Assembly (NCBI GenBank): GCA_038213135.1
Contig: JBBQTQ010000113.1
Span: 1 to 6,182, forward strand
Length of the DNA stretch: 6,182 bases
Direction: 5' to 3'
From: JBBQTQ01 sp038213135
Lineage (GTDB): Bacteria; Actinomycetota; Thermoleophilia; Gaiellales; Gaiellaceae
Below, one piece after another: positions 5,134 through 6,182 of the stretch. Under the pieces are notes generated by a model. The model saw nothing but the letters and a program-made list of their open reading frames with translations, was not told the DNA's origin and made no database searches. Positions within the stretch are counted from its first letter, which is position 1, and each line of letters starts with the position of its first letter. The translations under genes and the position numbers were made by a program.

Positions 5134-5725
5134 ACACACCACCGAGCCAGGCGCGACGCGATTCCGAGATCGCGGCGAAATCCTCTTCCGCGACGACTCC
5201 GCCCAGCCGGTCCTGCACCGAACGGAGTAGCCCGATGCCGAGCCCGATCCAGGCCTCCGCGTCGGGGTCGCGCTCTGCGGGGATCCCGCCCGCGGCCTGG
5301 GCGCGACGGAGCAGGTCGGCGAAGAACCCGTGAACGTCGCGAAAGTGGCGCCGCAAGAAGCGCCGGACCTCGGGATCCTCGCCTGCCTCGCTGAGCGCCT
5401 GGATCCAGATATGGGTGGGCAGGCAGCGCTCGCGCAGGCCACGCACCGCCTTGCCGACCGCAAGCGGCCATTCGCTTGGATCCTCTTGCGCGACCAGCTC
5501 CTCGACGGCCTCGCGCAGCTGCGCCCAGGTCTCCTCGATACACGCGAAATAGAGGTCGCGCTTCGAGGCGAAGTGGCGGTAGAGGATCGGCTCACTGACT
5601 CCGGCAGCGCGCGCGATGTCGGCCGTAGTGGCGCCGCTATAGCTCCCGGCCGCGAAGACCCGGAGGGCGGCGTCGATCAGGGCGGCCCGGCGCTCGCTCG
5701 CTGCGAGCCGCGGAGTGACGGTCAT
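5132..5725 (-). CDS. TetR-family transcriptional repressor
   Basis: 197 aa, typical TetR length. The N-terminal HTH domain covers about residues 10-60: RRAALIDAALRVFAAGSYSGATTADIARAAGVSEPILYRHFASKRDLYF, split here into its helix 1, the GATTADIARAAGVSEPILYRHF turn and the closing F.SK.DLY signature. The C-terminal ~130 residues form the helical ligand-binding and dimer domain and are not diagnostic of a ligand. The ATG at 5725 overlaps the stop of the upstream MFS gene as ATGA (5722-5725), with no Shine-Dalgarno, so translation is coupled. The likely role is to repress the exporter operon in which it sits and to be released by an exported compound, as for QacR/TetR-like pairs. The operator would lie upstream of the MFS gene, outside the window. 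Confidence 0.93.
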   Translation of the reverse strand: MTVTPRLAASERRAALIDAALRVFAAGSYSGATTADIARAAGVSEPILYRHFASKRDLYFACIEETWAQLREAVEELVAQEDPSEWPLAVGKAVRGLRERCLPTHIWIQALSEAGEDPEVRRFLRRHFRDVHGFFADLLRRAQAAGGIPAERDPDAEAWIGLGIGLLRSVQDRLGGVVAEEDFAAISESRRAWLGGV

Positions 5726-6182
5726 GCCGTGGCGTGCTCGGCGGCGCGGGCCGCGCGGGTGCGGCGCACGCCGCGCAAGGTGAGGATCGCGATCACGGCT
5801 CCGAGAAACGCGATACCCGAGCCGAGATAGAGCGCGTGGTGATAGCCACGGATGAAGCCGGCTTGTCCGGTGGCGGCGGTGGCCTGCGAGGCGACCACGG
5901 CACCCATGACCGCGATCCCGAACGAGCCGCCCACCTGGCGGAACGCGTTGAGAACGGCCGAACCGACCCCGGCCTTGTCCTGGGCAACGGCACCCATCGC
6001 CGCGGCGGTCGCGGGGGTGATCGTCAGCGACATCCCGACCCCGCCCACGAGCAGTCCTGGCAGGATGTTCCAAAAGTCCGAGCCGACGTCCATCTGAGCG
6101 AAGAGCAGGAGCGATGCGGCCGTCAAAGTCATTCCTATCCCAACGAGCCAGCGCGACCCGAACCGGTCGCTGAGACGGCCTG
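5722..6182 (-). CDS. MFS multidrug-type exporter (DHA2/EmrB-QacA-like), C-terminal part
   Basis: The frame is open to the right edge of the window, so the N-terminus is missing and only the last 152 residues are seen. They begin GRLSDRFGSRWLVGIG, the loop motif-A type sequence (G.L.DR.G.R) found before a late membrane segment. They continue with four hydrophobic helices: LTAASLLLFA, the long LPGLLVGGVGMSLTITPATAAAMGAV region, NAFRQVGGSFGIAVMGAVVA, and LYLGSGIAFLGAVIAILTL, ending in a basic tail. The segment AGVGSAVLNAFRQVGGSFGIAVMG matches the conserved near-C-terminal block of 14-TM DHA2 drug:proton antiporters. The methionine at 6132 is internal to the frame, not the start. A coupled tetR gene follows, supporting a drug or toxic-compound efflux role; substrates cannot be predicted. 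Confidence 0.9.
   Translation of the reverse strand, partial: GRLSDRFGSRWLVGIGMTLTAASLLLFAQMDVGSDFWNILPGLLVGGVGMSLTITPATAAAMGAVAQDKAGVGSAVLNAFRQVGGSFGIAVMGAVVASQATAATGQAGFIRGYHHALYLGSGIAFLGAVIAILTLRGVRRTRAARAAEHATA

Noticed and set aside
4910..5230. 106-codon plus ORF starting TTG at the promoter
   Set aside because: Its start codon is the -35 element, it has no ribosome site, and it runs through the terminator.
5726..6073. Upstream extension of tetR to 6073
   Set aside because: The extra residues are a frame-shifted reading of the MFS gene; TetR homology starts just after the ATG at 5725.
6132..6134. Methionine at 6132 as start of the MFS gene
   Set aside because: The frame remains open to the window edge with the conserved GRLSDRFG loop, so this is an internal residue.

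Overview
The window is high-GC DNA that reads as an actinobacterium, most likely of the Thermoleophilia (Gaiellales/Solirubrobacterales type). That placement rests on codon bias and on the style of the SseA, UbiB and helix-turn-helix/TPR proteins; there is no rRNA to confirm it. Nearly every protein gene lies on the minus strand, so the biological reading direction runs from right to left.

From the right edge: the C-terminal part of a 14-TM type MFS exporter (5722-6182) is translationally coupled by an ATGA overlap to a TetR repressor (5132-5725). A block of hairpins (5039-5133) follows, where TetR transcription meets a short plus-strand unit coming the other way. That unit has a good sigma70-type promoter (4910-4938) and an intrinsic terminator (5039-5075) about 130 nt apart, with no usable ORF between them, so it is called as a candidate small RNA. 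It diverges from a 442-aa XRE/TPR regulator gene (3502-4830), and the shared upstream region holds a 6-bp inverted repeat. Immediately 3' of the regulator, with a near-perfect Shine-Dalgarno, is a 30-codon gene (3385-3477) whose product looks like a signal peptide plus a 12-residue tail. The regulator plus peptide layout resembles the RRNPP peptide-sensing systems of Firmicutes and is the most interesting part of the window.

Further left are a membrane-anchored thioredoxin-fold protein with an extracellular beta-rich domain (2353-3213), a broken UbiB/ABC1 kinase gene (1045-2318) that lost its catalytic core through an internal deletion and also carries two in-frame TAG codons, and an intact two-domain sulfurtransferase (sseA, 143-994). 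The left edge is the end of an IS481-family element whose transposase and sseA finish on opposite strands in the same CTAG. This is consistent with insertion into a CTAG target that coincided with the sseA stop codon.

Functionally the left half has a sulfur/thiol redox flavour (sulfurtransferase, thioredoxin-like protein, dead quinone-pathway kinase). The right half is regulatory (XRE/TPR, peptide, sRNA candidate, TetR-exporter). No tRNA, rRNA or CRISPR array was seen.
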